Counted from the first letter of the stretch, positions 25,157 to 33,851 are shown. The stretch is DNA of 64,000 bases from Planctomycetota bacterium (GCA_030950285.1 JAUZRR010000007.1:62001-126000); one strand, 5' to 3'. The notes: generated by a model from the sequence alone, not told the origin. Numbers and translations: made by a program.

Positions 25157-25842
25157 GCGGGGGGAGTGTACGGCTTGGGTGGTTGGGGGTGGGGGAGGTC
25201 GATGCCGTGGGCGGCGAGGTGGCGGGCGAGCTGGGCGGCGGTGTCTTTGGTGTGGTCGATGTGCTCGGCCCGCCAGCCGAGGGCGCGGGCGGTGTGGATG
25301 TTCTCAGCGGTGTCGTCAAAGAAGAGGATGTCGTCGGCGGCGAACCCGGTTTCGCGCTCGAAGGCGCGGTAGATCTCGGTGCCGGGCTTGGTGTGCCCGA
25401 GCAGGTGGCTGGCGTGCGGGGTCTCGATGGCGCGGACGGCCGAGCCGTTGCGGCCCATCATGTGGGGGGTTTGCCAGTGGACGGCGTTGGTGTTGCTGAG
25501 GAGGGCGGTGGTGATGGTGGGCAGTTGTTGGAGGGTGTGCACCAGGCTGCGCACGCCGGGGTATTCGTCGATGATCCACGCGAGATGGATGGCGCGGACC
25601 TGCTCGGGCGAGTAGAGGCCGGCGGTGGTGGAGGCGATCCGGGCACAGTAAGTGTCGTGGTCCATGCGGCCGGACTCGTGGGCGGTGTAGATCTCGTGGC
25701 GGGCGGTCTTGCCCCGCTCGGCCTCGTCGTTCCAGCGGTACTCGACGTTGGCGCGTTGGCAGCGCTCCTGCCAGGTTCGGCAGATGCGCACGAGCACCCC
25801 CCCGGCATCGAAGCAGACCATGCGTGGTGGGGCATCGGGCAT
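25153..25842 (-). CDS. HAD-superfamily hydrolase
   Basis: This 229-residue soluble protein has the four HAD motifs: motif I as VCFDAGGVLVRI (the second catalytic Asp is Gly13, a common variant in the epoxide-hydrolase-like/YihX branch), motif II LLSNTNAVHW, a motif III lysine in HTKPGTEIYRAF, and motif IV DDILFFDDTAENI. It most resembles YihX-type sugar phosphatases, but the substrate cannot be told. It sits between truD (1 bp gap) and lgt (4-bp overlap) in a minus-strand operon. Confidence 0.85.
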   Translation of the reverse strand: MPDAPPRMVCFDAGGVLVRICRTWQERCQRANVEYRWNDEAERGKTARHEIYTAHESGRMDHDTYCARIASTTAGLYSPEQVRAIHLAWIIDEYPGVRSLVHTLQQLPTITTALLSNTNAVHWQTPHMMGRNGSAVRAIETPHASHLLGHTKPGTEIYRAFERETGFAADDILFFDDTAENIHTARALGWRAEHIDHTKDTAAQLARHLAAHGIDLPHPQPPKPYTPPA

Positions 25843-25843
25843 G

Positions 25844-27130
25844 TCAGGCGGTCTCGGTTTCGTGCTTGGAGGTGTCGCCCATGATCGCGGCCATCACGCT
25901 GGTGGCAAAGGCGCCGCGGGGCAGGTCGAAGGCGCAGCGGACGAAGGGGCCGTGCTCGTCGGCGCCGCCCTCGACTTCGGGGTCGGTCACGGGGACGCGG
26001 AGGGGCTTGCGTGCGCCCTCGATCTCGCCGCCGGACTGGGCGAAGCGTTCGATCGCGGCCTGGTCGACGCCGGTGGCGAGCAGGGCGTCGAGTTCGAGCT
26101 GCGCTTGCTCGCTTTCGGCGTTGCGCATGCGGGTGCCCCACATCGGGCCCGACGGGCTGACCTCGATTTTGGCGAGGCGCGCGGGCATGTCTGGGTCGTC
26201 GAGCTCTGCGCGGCCGACGGCGAAGGTGCGCTGGCTCGAGTGCATGGAGGCGATGTCGCCCTCGGTCAGGGTGCCGAGGGTGCCGGCTGTTTCGCGGGCG
26301 GTGAGGACAGCATTGAAGACGGCCGACTGGAAGCTGGTGACGAAGAAGGAGCGTGCGGTGCGGTCGATGCGGCGGAGCGCCTGCTCGGGCGTCGCGCCGT
26401 CGGCGAGGGCGCGGAGGACGAGTCGCTCGACGCGGAGGGAGCCGGGCATCTCGGCAAAGGCGTCCTGATACCGCCCGGCCGCGAAGCTGGCGCGGGATTC
26501 GGGCTGGGCGTCGGGGTTGGTGACGCTCGGGCCGAGGAGGTGGGCGACAGCCTCGTCCCAGCGGCCGAGCACGATCGCACGGCCGATGAGGTGGTTGGTG
26601 CCGAGCAGCCCGAAGCGTTGTGGGCCGATGCGGTTGGGGAGCCCTTCGCGGGCAAAGCGGTCGAGGGCTTTTTGGGCGGCAAGGGCGGCTTGAAAGGGGA
26701 CGTCGCGGACGCGGATGCTGAAGCGGTTGCCTTTGAGGTGCCCCCGGCGGAGCTTGTTTTCGTGCCTGTCGACCCAGAGGACAGCGAGGCGGTCGTCGCG
26801 GAGCATGGGGATCTCGGTGGTGTCGCGGCCGGGGAGGCGGACCGAGACGACCTGGCGGGTGATGGCGCGTTTGTCCTTGAGCCCGGCGTACCCGATGTCG
26901 CGTTTGGGGACGGCGAAGTGCCTGGCAAGGACGTGGACCATGTCGAGTGTGGACATGGATTTTTTCTGTACGAAGAGGTAGAGGTGTTCGCCGGTGCCGC
27001 TGGGCTGGTAGAGGGGGATTTCTTCGACGAGAAAATCTTCGGGCCGTTCGCGGAGACGGCCTCCGATGCCGGGGCTTTCGTTCGCGTGCGGCGATTCCCA
27101 CCCGGGCTCGAACGTTGTCGCGGTGGTCAT
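25844..27130 (-). CDS. truD: tRNA pseudouridine(13) synthase TruD
   Basis: This 428-residue enzyme makes pseudouridine at position 13 of tRNA-Glu. The catalytic Asp86 lies in GYAGLKDKRAITRQ (81-94), the TruD hallmark; the N-terminal PEDFLVEEIPLY and GNRFSIRVRDV, and PNRIGPQRFG with HLIGRAIV are also family-typical. The TRUD insertion domain lies in the second half. AGGAG precedes the ATG by 6 nt. The start overlaps the stop of the upstream nuclease-family gene by 4 bp. Confidence 0.92.
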   Translation of the reverse strand: MTTATTFEPGWESPHANESPGIGGRLRERPEDFLVEEIPLYQPSGTGEHLYLFVQKKSMSTLDMVHVLARHFAVPKRDIGYAGLKDKRAITRQVVSVRLPGRDTTEIPMLRDDRLAVLWVDRHENKLRRGHLKGNRFSIRVRDVPFQAALAAQKALDRFAREGLPNRIGPQRFGLLGTNHLIGRAIVLGRWDEAVAHLLGPSVTNPDAQPESRASFAAGRYQDAFAEMPGSLRVERLVLRALADGATPEQALRRIDRTARSFFVTSFQSAVFNAVLTARETAGTLGTLTEGDIASMHSSQRTFAVGRAELDDPDMPARLAKIEVSPSGPMWGTRMRNAESEQAQLELDALLATGVDQAAIERFAQSGGEIEGARKPLRVPVTDPEVEGGADEHGPFVRCAFDLPRGAFATSVMAAIMGDTSKHETETA

Positions 27131-27552
27131 TCCGACTCCTGGGCTGCGGCGATCACCGCGTCGTCCACATAGATCGGGACTTCGCCGGCGATACCCAGCG
27201 CGATCGCGTCGCTGGGGCGGGCGTCGATCTGGACCGCCTCTCCCTCGGCGTTGCGGACATCGAGCATGGCAAAGTAGGTGTGGTCGCGGAGCTCGGTGAT
27301 GGCGATGGATTCGAGCGAGGCGCCGAGGGCTTCGATGATGTTTGCGAGCAGGTCGTGGGTCTGGGGGCGTTGGATCGCGACGCCCTTGAGGCGGCGTTCG
27401 ATCGCCTGGGCTTCGGGCAGCCCGATAACGATGGGGAATGATCTCGGGTCGGTGAGGGGCTCGCCATCCTCGGGGACCTCGCGGAGCTCGATGACCTGAA
27501 AGTCGTTGAGTTCACGGATCAGAATGCGCGAGAGTTCCATTCGCACCAGCAT
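27127..27552 (-). CDS. Bifunctional nuclease family protein (DUF151)
   Basis: This 141-residue protein matches the BFN/DUF151 family: LREVPEDGEPLTD, FPIVIGLPEAQAIERRL (~49-65), RPQTHDLLANIIEALG, and the C-terminal IDARPSDAIALGIAGEVPIYVDDAVI (~108-133), where ARPSDAIALA is the diagnostic motif. The family has nuclease activity in some members; the in vivo role is unclear. ATG 27552 has GAGGAG 6 nt upstream. It is first of a BFN-truD-HAD-lgt-yqaA minus-strand operon. Confidence 0.88.
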   Translation of the reverse strand: MLVRMELSRILIRELNDFQVIELREVPEDGEPLTDPRSFPIVIGLPEAQAIERRLKGVAIQRPQTHDLLANIIEALGASLESIAITELRDHTYFAMLDVRNAEGEAVQIDARPSDAIALGIAGEVPIYVDDAVIAAAQESE

Positions 27553-27642
27553 CGCCGACTCCTCGAATCTGTTCGGCCGCGGCACGCCCGCCGAGCCGGC
27601 CTGTTGCCGAACATGCCGCACCGGGCACGCTGGCATGGCATC

Positions 27643-28548
27643 CTATTCCCCCCGATCTGTCGCCCGCCCGTGCGAGCTTGGCGGGGGGAGGGTCCGGCTG
27701 GGGGTTGTGGGGGTTGGTGTTTGGCATCGCGGCCCGCGGCGGGTGTCGGGAACCAGCTCGCCGAGTTCTTCGATCAGCTCCCGGGGGGCGCCGATCCCGG
27801 CGATCGTGACTTCCCCGGTCCAGCGCAGGGCTTCGAGGTGGAGCATTCCGGGCTTGAGGGCGACGAAGGTGACGGTCTGGTCGGCCTCGATCGCCGGGCC
27901 GTTGCCGGCCGGTGTGCCGGTGTCGCAGTCGAGCCCGCTGGGGAGGTCCACCGCGAGCACGCCGACGCCCGGCGCGCGGAGGCGGTTGACGTGGAGGATC
28001 GTGTCGCGGATGACGCCTCGGGCGGGGTCGCGGAGTCCGGTGCCCAGCAACGCATCGACGATGAGCACCCGGGTGTCTGCAGCCTGTTCGAGCACTTCGG
28101 CGCCGGTCGCGCTGTCGAGGCGTTCGAGCGGGAGGCGCATCTTTCGCACAATCGCCAGGTTGACCGCCGCGTCGCCGGGCCGTTGTGCCATGCGGTCGGG
28201 GTCGGTGGTGAGGAGGATGCGTGGCATTGCGCCGGCGTTGTGGAGGTGGCGGGCCAGGGCCAGGCCGTCGCCGCCGTTGTTGCCCGGGCCGACGAGGATC
28301 ACCACTTGGTCGGTCCCGAGTTCGAGCATCATCGCCATCGCGCGGTCACGCAGGCCGATCGCGGCGTTTTCCATGAGGACGATCGAGGGGATGCCGAAGC
28401 GTTCGACGGCCAGCGCATCGACCTTGCGGACCGCTTCGCGCGAGAGGACCCAGCAGCCGGGCGTCTGCGTCGTCGTCGGGGGGGAGCCTTCGGGGTGTTT
28501 GTCGTCGGGGCGGTCGTCTCCGGGATGGTGGCGGTGTGGGGCTGACAT
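27643..28548 (-). CDS. nnrE: NAD(P)HX epimerase (YjeF N-terminal domain)
   Basis: This 301-residue protein interconverts R and S forms of hydrated NAD(P)H so they can be repaired. Family motifs: MENAAIGLRDRA, VVILVGPGNNGGDGLALARHL (nucleotide-binding glycine loop), LIVDALLGTGLRD (catalytic Asp), and LAVDLPSGLDCDTG. Only the epimerase domain is present; the ADP-dependent dehydratase (NnrD) domain found fused in many bacteria is missing. The N-terminal ~35 residues and the last ~35 are Pro/His/Thr-rich. TAGACT lies 6 nt before the ATG. Confidence 0.88.
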   Translation of the reverse strand: MSAPHRHHPGDDRPDDKHPEGSPPTTTQTPGCWVLSREAVRKVDALAVERFGIPSIVLMENAAIGLRDRAMAMMLELGTDQVVILVGPGNNGGDGLALARHLHNAGAMPRILLTTDPDRMAQRPGDAAVNLAIVRKMRLPLERLDSATGAEVLEQAADTRVLIVDALLGTGLRDPARGVIRDTILHVNRLRAPGVGVLAVDLPSGLDCDTGTPAGNGPAIEADQTVTFVALKPGMLHLEALRWTGEVTIAGIGAPRELIEELGELVPDTRRGPRCQTPTPTTPSRTLPPPSSHGRATDRGE

Positions 28549-28554
28549 CGGGGC

Positions 28555-28560
28555 AGTCTA
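28555..28560 (-). promoter_or_regulatory. Putative -10 box TAGACT for the epimerase gene
   Basis: The minus-strand hexamer ends 6 nt before the ATG. It is the same hexamer and spacing as at ruvC. A TATTCT at 28565-28570 on the plus strand could serve the divergent glycosyltransferase. Confidence 0.4.
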
Positions 28561-28591
28561 GCCGCTATTCTCTTGCTCCCTCGGGGTTGCG

Positions 28592-29803
28592 ATGGATGTG
28601 ATCGTTCTCATTGTGCTGGTTGCCGGTTCTGCTGCTTCGGCGGTGCTGGCTGTCTATTGGTCGGTCGCGTTGTATCAGGTGATCCGGACGATGGTACTTT
28701 TGCCGACCGCGCGTGACGGGTTGGCGTTGCCGGTGCCGGATGTTTCGGTGTGCGTTGTGGTGCCGGCACACAACGAGGCGAAGGTGATCGGGAACGTGGT
28801 GCACTCGCTGCGCCAGCAGGACCATGTGCGGGTGCGGTTTGTGCTGGCGCTGGACCGGTGTACGGACGACACCGCCGAGATCGCCCGGGCAGCAGCCGGG
28901 CCCGACGAGCGGTTCGAGATTTTCGAGATCGAGTCCTGCCCGGACGACTGGGCGGGGAAGGTCAACGCGATGTGGACAGCGTTGCACCGGTCGGCGCACG
29001 CGCGGGACGCGGATTTCTTGCTGTTTGTGGACGCGGACACGACGCTGCACCCCGGGTGTGTGCGTGCGACCGCGGCACTGGCCGAGCACCGACGGGTCGA
29101 TCTGTTGAGCCTGATGAGCACGCTGACGGCGGACACGTGGTTCGAGCGTGTGGTGCAGCCGATCGCGGCGCTCGAGCTCATGCGGCAGTACCCGCCGTTG
29201 CGGGCCAGCCGGGCGGAGAACCGGCGGTCGTTTGCCAACGGGCAGTTCATCCTGTTCCGCGCCAAACCCTACTGGGCGTTCGGTGGCCACGAACGGGTGA
29301 AGGACCACCTGCTCGAGGACCTGGGCATCTCGCGCGTGGCAGCGGAGGAAGGCCTCGCGGCGGCGCTGCTGAATGCCGACGGGGTGCTGATCTGCCGAAT
29401 GTATCACACGTGGACGGAGTTTCGCAAAGGGTGGAAGCGGATCTACACCGAGTGCGCCAACCGCAAACCCGGGCGGCTCAAACGGGCGACGCGGCGGGTG
29501 CGCGCGATTGACACGGTGCTGCCGGTGCTTGCAGTCGGCGGGGCGTTGGCGGCGTTGCTGACTTCGGTCGAGCCGGTGTGGTTGCGCACCGTGGCTGCGG
29601 TGGTGTGTTTGGGAGGGTTGGCGGTGTGGTGTGTTGCGCTGGCGGCGATTTACCGGTTGAGTCGTGCGCCGCTGTGGGCGGTGGTGTTGTCGCCCCTCGC
29701 GGCGTGGCGGGTCTCGGGGATTCTCCGTGAGGCAGCAATGGACCTGGTGCACGATCGGCCGACAGAATGGGGCGGGCGAGCGTACAGCCGGGTGTCTCGG
29801 TAG
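28592..29803 (+). CDS. Membrane family 2 glycosyltransferase (HpnB/CrtQ-like)
   Basis: This 403-residue protein has an N-terminal membrane anchor (~4-36), a GT-A domain (VSVCVVVPAHNEAKVIGNVV at ~51-70, FVLALDRCTDDT, then DFLLFVDADTTLHPG as the DxD motif, and the acceptor motifs GGHERVKDHLLEDL and FRKGWKR, a QxxRW-like site), and C-terminal membrane spans (~300-365). The arrangement matches hopanoid/carotenoid-associated transferases of the HpnB group, but no hpn gene is near, so the substrate is open. It is divergent from the epimerase gene and followed by a palindrome pair. Confidence 0.82.
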   Translation: MDVIVLIVLVAGSAASAVLAVYWSVALYQVIRTMVLLPTARDGLALPVPDVSVCVVVPAHNEAKVIGNVVHSLRQQDHVRVRFVLALDRCTDDTAEIARAAAGPDERFEIFEIESCPDDWAGKVNAMWTALHRSAHARDADFLLFVDADTTLHPGCVRATAALAEHRRVDLLSLMSTLTADTWFERVVQPIAALELMRQYPPLRASRAENRRSFANGQFILFRAKPYWAFGGHERVKDHLLEDLGISRVAAEEGLAAALLNADGVLICRMYHTWTEFRKGWKRIYTECANRKPGRLKRATRRVRAIDTVLPVLAVGGALAALLTSVEPVWLRTVAAVVCLGGLAVWCVALAAIYRLSRAPLWAVVLSPLAAWRVSGILREAAMDLVHDRPTEWGGRAYSRVSR

Positions 29804-29811
29804 GTGGGGCG

Positions 29812-29891
29812 TGTCCCCTCGCTCGCGCGAGGGGCTCTTTTACCCTGTGGATGATGTGCCTTGTAGAGCCCCTCGCGCAAGCGAGGGGACA
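29812..29891. repeat. Type A palindrome inverted pair (80 bp)
   Basis: A forward copy (29812-29838, centre CTCGCGCGAG) and a reverse copy (29864-29891) are separated by 25 bp containing CTGTGGATGATGTGC. A near match to this spacer (CTGTGGACCATGTGC) recurs at 30445-30523, so the whole 80 bp behaves as one element. It lies between two plus-strand genes. Confidence 0.9.
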
Positions 29892-29941
29892 GGGCGACCT
29901 CTTCTCGAAGGGGTCGGCTTCCGGACAACCCGACACCCGCG

Positions 29942-29947
29942 TATCCT
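29942..29947 (+). promoter_or_regulatory. Putative -10 box TATCCT for exbD
   Basis: TATCCT ends 6 nt before the ATG. TTCCGG at 29919-29924 gives a 17-bp spacer but is a poor -35 match. Confidence 0.45.
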
Positions 29948-29953
29948 GCTCTC

Positions 29954-30367
29954 ATGCGTCGCGTACGAAGCTCCAGCCCCGAGGTCCGGATCGAGATGGC
30001 TCCGCTTGTGGACGTGGTGTTTTTGCTCCTGACGTTCTTTGTGTTTGCGATGGTGCTGATGGTGCGGGCCGAGGTGCTCGATGTGACGCTGCCCACGCTC
30101 GGGGCGGGCGAGTCAGCTGAGCCCGTCGCGGCGGTGACGATCACGCTCGACGCCCAGGGGCGGATCTATCTCGATGCCGAGCCGATCGAGAGTTCGGCGT
30201 TGATTGATGCGCTCCGTGTGACCCTTGCTGCGCAACCCGACGCGAAGATCAACATCGCGGCCGACACCGCGTGCCCTTCGGGCGACCTGCTGGGCGTGAT
30301 CGACCTGCTCAGCGAGGGCGGGTTCGGGGCGTTTCAGTTGTTCGGCACGCCCGAGGCGGGCGAGTAG
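29954..30367 (+). CDS. ExbD/TolR-family biopolymer transport protein
   Basis: This 137-residue inner-membrane protein has a short cytosolic start, one membrane segment (~16-36) with the proton-path Asp (IEMAPLVDVVFLLLTFFVFAM; Asp20), and a periplasmic domain with TITLDAQGRIYLDAEPI and KINIAADTACPSGDLLGVIDLL. It would form a proton-driven motor with an ExbB/TolQ partner, which is not in the window; a TonB-like gene lies 1.5 kb downstream. Length is normal. The ATG is just after a TATCCT box. Confidence 0.88.
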   Translation: MRRVRSSSPEVRIEMAPLVDVVFLLLTFFVFAMVLMVRAEVLDVTLPTLGAGESAEPVAAVTITLDAQGRIYLDAEPIESSALIDALRVTLAAQPDAKINIAADTACPSGDLLGVIDLLSEGGFGAFQLFGTPEAGE

Positions 30368-30444
30368 CGGGCGGGTGTCAGTGTTGGGAGAGGGTATTCG
30401 GGCGGTTTGTGTTTTTGTGTTTCTTCAGGGTGTACTGCTGCGGT

Positions 30445-30523
30445 TGTCCCCTCGCTTGCGCGAGGGGCTCTTTTGTTCTGTGGACCATGTGCGCCGATGG
30501 AGCCCCTCGCGCAAGCGAGGGGA
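30445..30523. repeat. Type A palindrome inverted pair (79 bp)
   Basis: Forward copy 30445-30473 and reverse copy 30499-30523; the spacer contains CTGTGGACCATGTGC. It lies between convergent exbD and the TlpA-like gene and may end both transcripts. Confidence 0.9.
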
Positions 30524-30567
30524 AAGCCGCAACCAGCAATACAGAAATGATCATGACGCAAAGCGCA

Positions 30568-31758
30568 CTAGTTTTTTCGCGTCTTCTTTCGCTCGGCGGT
30601 CTCTTTGTCGAACTTGTAGAACTCGAGTTCGTTCTTGAGGTGGGCGCGCATGGCTGGCATTTGTGCGACGTCGATCGCGCGTTGCAGCGTCGCGATTGCT
30701 TCGTCAAACTCTTCACGCGCCAGGCGAACCATCGCCAGCCCGGCGAGGGTTTCAGAGTCCTGCCCGAGGCGGAGTGTCACCGCCCGCTCGGCGAGCTCGA
30801 GGGCGAGGTCCAGGTCCGTGCCTTCGATCCCGATCGAGTCGGCGATGCCATAGGCGAGCCGATTGAGCATCGCGGCGTCCTCGCGGTAGTGGGTGCGCAT
30901 CAGCGCTTTGGCGTACGCCTGGCCGCGCTCTGGGTCGTTGACGCCGACCATGAGTGCCTGGAACTTCCACCACGCCCAACTCGACATGGCTTGCGGGTCG
31001 GTCTCGATGATCTCGTCGGCGAGGACAAACGCGGCTTCGGTTTCTCCCGCGTTCCACGCGGTGTGCAGCTCGTGCTGGAGGCGTTCGAGCTGGGCGCGGC
31101 GTTGGTCGGCGAGCCTGCGCTCCTCGAGCGCAGCGGCCGGGTCGAACTCGTCGCGGATGATCGCCTCGATCGTGCGCTCAAACGCCGGGTCGGCGGGGTG
31201 GCCGATCCAGGCGATGCGTGATTGTTTGTCGATGACGAAGGCGCAGGGGATGCCGTTCTGCCCGGCGGCTTCCATGTAGGCGTTCCACGTCGTGTCCATA
31301 TCATCGAACGCGACGCGGTACCCCATCTCGGCGTCACGCTCGGCGACAAACTCGGTGACCTTTTCCAGCGTGTTGTTGGGGTCGCCGGTGGTCACACTCA
31401 CGAGGTCGAGCGAGGCTTTGTAGCGTTGCTGGATTTCCGTCAGATGGGGAATGCCGGCGATGCACGGCCCGCACCAGGTCGCCCAGAACTCGATCGCGTA
31501 GACGCGACCCTCGACGAACGACTCGATGGGCTCGCCTTTGATCCAGCGGCCGATCGCCAGCTCGGGGGCGGGGTCGCCCACGCCCAGCTTGAGGCGATCA
31601 ACCTCGACGATGCCGTTGGTTTCGGGGCTGCCGGGTTGGGCAGAACTCGAAGCCGGGAGTGCGGCCAGAAACGCCAGCCCGAGCATCATCCCGATTGTGC
31701 GGTTGGTCGGTGCGGTGGTGGGGCGTGTTTTCTGCGGTGTGCTGTGCGTGTTGTGCAT
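30568..31758 (-). CDS. TlpA-like thioredoxin-fold protein with TPR-like C-terminus
   Basis: This 396-residue exported protein has a leader (basic residues, then IGMMLGLAFLAALPASSSA to ~40), then an AhpC/TlpA-type thioredoxin domain with the active site WCGPC (95-99) in IEFWATWCGPC and the cis-Pro loop in NGIPCAFVI. The C-terminal ~180 residues are helical repeats (ALELAERAVTLRLG, EFDEAIATLQRAIDVAQ) of the TPR kind. It probably reduces or isomerises periplasmic disulfides as part of a protein complex. GGAGG is placed 7 nt before the ATG. The tail is Lys-rich. Confidence 0.85.
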   Translation of the reverse strand: MHNTHSTPQKTRPTTAPTNRTIGMMLGLAFLAALPASSSAQPGSPETNGIVEVDRLKLGVGDPAPELAIGRWIKGEPIESFVEGRVYAIEFWATWCGPCIAGIPHLTEIQQRYKASLDLVSVTTGDPNNTLEKVTEFVAERDAEMGYRVAFDDMDTTWNAYMEAAGQNGIPCAFVIDKQSRIAWIGHPADPAFERTIEAIIRDEFDPAAALEERRLADQRRAQLERLQHELHTAWNAGETEAAFVLADEIIETDPQAMSSWAWWKFQALMVGVNDPERGQAYAKALMRTHYREDAAMLNRLAYGIADSIGIEGTDLDLALELAERAVTLRLGQDSETLAGLAMVRLAREEFDEAIATLQRAIDVAQMPAMRAHLKNELEFYKFDKETAERKKTRKN

Positions 31759-31813
31759 GGTGAACCTCCCCGGGCGTTGCGGACCGGCCGGACCCTGACG
31801 GCCTCTTGCGGCG

Positions 31814-31819
31814 TATCCT
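31814..31819 (+). promoter_or_regulatory. Putative -10 box TATCCT for the TonB-like gene
   Basis: TATCCT lies 4 nt before an in-frame ATG at 31824 and 61 nt before the preferred start at 31881. Confidence 0.4.
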
Positions 31820-31880
31820 CCCCATGAAGGTACCGAGTCTTGCTGCCCAGACCAAGGCGGGACGCAAAACAGGATCGGTC

Positions 31881-33023
31881 ATGCCGACCACCGCCCTGCG
31901 AAATGAAGACGATGGACGCCGCCGATTGGCGGTGGGGGTGGTGTGCAGCCTGGCGATCCACGCGGGCGGGTTTGTGTTGCTGATGGTCGGTACCAGCGGG
32001 CTGGGCGGGTTGGCGCCGTTGCCGGTGACGCTGCCTTCGGCTGAGACCGAGACGAACGAGATTCGGCCGGGCATCGAGCAGTCTCGGCAGGTCACGATCA
32101 ACTGGCTGGGGTTTGAGGACCCGACCCCCCACAGCGCCACGCCGGCCGAGACCGAGCAGGCAGCCCTGTCGCCGGCGGCTTTGGGTGATCCGGAGGCGGT
32201 TGAGCCGGTGTTTGAGGTTGCCCACGCGGCCGATGCGGCTGAGACGTCCGCTGAGATTGTTGCGGAAAGCCCGGCAAAAACACCTGTCGTTGAGCCTCAA
32301 GAAAGGCAAACGCAGGCCTCGGCGGGAGAGGTGACGAGCCCGAGTGAGGAGATCCCGGCGGCGGCGACGGAGGTGGGAGCTTTGGACGATGCCGGTGTGG
32401 AGGCCGAAACGGCTGCGGCTGCGGTCCTCGCGGTGGAGCGGGAGGTCCCCGAGGCGGCGTCACGTGTGTTTCGGCGGCTGAGTCGGGCGGCCTCGCGGGC
32501 GCAGCAGGCGTTTGCCCAGGCCCGGGCGATGGAGATCGCGCGGGTGCGTGAAGAGGCGCGTGAAAGTGCCGAATCGGCGGCCGCGGCGTCGGGGGCGCCG
32601 CCATTGCCGGGCGAGCCTCGGGACGCGATCGCTTCGGAGAAAGAATCTGACGCGACCTCGCGGGAGCGGATCGTCGAGTGGGAGCCGGGCCGGCCGCCGG
32701 CGGTCGAGGGGCTGGACATCACGACGGTTCGGCCACGCTGGACGGTGACGACCAAAATCACGGCTGTGCCTCGTAACCCTGTGGTACGTATGGAGTTCGG
32801 CAAAGACGGCAAGGTTGTTCGGGCGGCGTATCTGGAGAAGCAGGGCTCGGGGTATCCCAACGTGGACGGGCCGCTGCTGGACGCGATTTATGCCTGGACA
32901 GCAAAGGGCGAGGCTCTCGAGGCGCTGGCTGCGGATGATCCTGATGATGTTGTGTCGATCACGATGCGGATCATCCTGATTCCGGGGTCGGGAACGATGC
33001 GCCGGAGCCGGAGTGACCGATGA
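31881..33023 (+). CDS. TonB-like energy-transduction protein
   Basis: This 380-residue protein has a short basic N-terminus, a single membrane anchor with His (LAVGVVCSLAIHAGGFVLLMV, ~14-34; S-x(3)-H as in TonB), a long Ala/Glu/Pro-rich linker that would span the periplasm (with a coiled-coil-like stretch ARAMEIARVREEARESAESA), and a C-terminal domain (RNPVVRMEFGKDGKVVRAAY, GYPNVDGPLLDAIYAWTAKG) resembling the TonB C-terminal fold in strand and helix order. I use ATG 31881 (AGGA 8 nt upstream); 31824 is an alternative. It overlaps the next gene by 4 bp. Confidence 0.65.
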   Translation: MPTTALRNEDDGRRRLAVGVVCSLAIHAGGFVLLMVGTSGLGGLAPLPVTLPSAETETNEIRPGIEQSRQVTINWLGFEDPTPHSATPAETEQAALSPAALGDPEAVEPVFEVAHAADAAETSAEIVAESPAKTPVVEPQERQTQASAGEVTSPSEEIPAAATEVGALDDAGVEAETAAAAVLAVEREVPEAASRVFRRLSRAASRAQQAFAQARAMEIARVREEARESAESAAAASGAPPLPGEPRDAIASEKESDATSRERIVEWEPGRPPAVEGLDITTVRPRWTVTTKITAVPRNPVVRMEFGKDGKVVRAAYLEKQGSGYPNVDGPLLDAIYAWTAKGEALEALAADDPDDVVSITMRIILIPGSGTMRRSRSDR

Positions 33024-33652
33024 GAGGAAAGATGCGAAGCTGTACAGCCATTCTGGGGTTGTTGTGTGCTGGTGTGCTGGCGGTGCCGGCGTTTGGGCAG
33101 GACGAGGATCGGTTCCGGGAGATCTCGCCGGGGTTTGGGGACGTGAGCCCGCAGATGGTGGACGGGTTGTTTCGGCCGGTGGACTTTCGCGCGCCGGTGG
33201 GCTTTGACCGGCTGTACGAGATTGTTGGTTCGGGGGGGCTGTTTGCGCGTCGGTCGGGCGCGGTGACAGCGGTGTTTGACCGGAGTGTGTACGCCTGGGG
33301 CTCGACGGCGATGGTGCCGCCGGGGACGGTGTACTACATCGGTGACCTGCCGGTTGATCTTGCCCGGCCGGGGTTGTTTGCGCCGGCGACTCGGGGTGAG
33401 GGCGCGCGGGTGTCGGTGCCTTCGATGTTTCGGGTGCCTTCGGAGGTTGCGGACCGGCGGGCGGAGACGGGGGCGGTGCCGGGCCGGGTTGACCTGCGGG
33501 TGGGGCGCGAAGCGGCGAGGGGTGTCCCGCCCGTTCGGCAGACGGGTCGCTCTATATGGAGCAGCGAGGAACACCGGCAGCGGCGCGTGGGAGAGTTGAT
33601 CCGCGGGGCGGCGTGGCGGTGGCGCGCGAGCGAGGCGGCGGAAGGGCGTTGA
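33020..33652 (+). CDS. Secreted protein of unknown function
   Basis: This 210-residue protein has a clear signal peptide (MRGKMRSCTAILGLLCAGVLAVPAFGQ, cleavage near AFG-Q27). The mature part contains RPVDFRAPVGFDRLYEIVG, GGLFARRSGAVTAVFDRSVY and GTVYYIGDLP; no family is recognised. The start overlaps the TonB-like stop (ATGA), so the two are translationally coupled and it may be a periplasmic partner of that protein. The last ~60 residues are Arg/Glu-rich. Confidence 0.7.
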   Translation: MRGKMRSCTAILGLLCAGVLAVPAFGQDEDRFREISPGFGDVSPQMVDGLFRPVDFRAPVGFDRLYEIVGSGGLFARRSGAVTAVFDRSVYAWGSTAMVPPGTVYYIGDLPVDLARPGLFAPATRGEGARVSVPSMFRVPSEVADRRAETGAVPGRVDLRVGREAARGVPPVRQTGRSIWSSEEHRQRRVGELIRGAAWRWRASEAAEGR

Positions 33653-33721
33653 AGGGTGTGGTGTCAGTCTTCGACGGCTTGGGGCAGAATCTTGCGATCG
33701 ATCGATCGTTTCGGCCGAGCG

Positions 33722-33771
33722 GAGAGAAAGGCACCCTCCCCCCAGCCCCCTCCCGCGGGGCGCGGGCGGGG
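33722..33771 (+). repeat. C-rich dispersed repeat, copy 2
   Basis: GAGAAAGGCACCCTCCCCCC followed by AGCCCCCTCCCGCGGGG and a G-rich arm; same family as 7726-7770. It lies between convergent genes and could be transcription-terminating. The 33653-33851 gap has nothing else. Confidence 0.75.
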
Positions 33772-33851
33772 GAGCCGGCGAAAGCAGAGACCGAGGCATG
33801 GAGCCAGCGTACCAGAGAGCGCCAGCGCACCAGATACTTACGGGATGTGTA

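Noticed and set aside
24012-25319. Long N-terminal extension of the YqaA-like gene overlapping lgt
   Set aside because: The overlapping part is a shadow of lgt; Lgt signatures are in the other frame.
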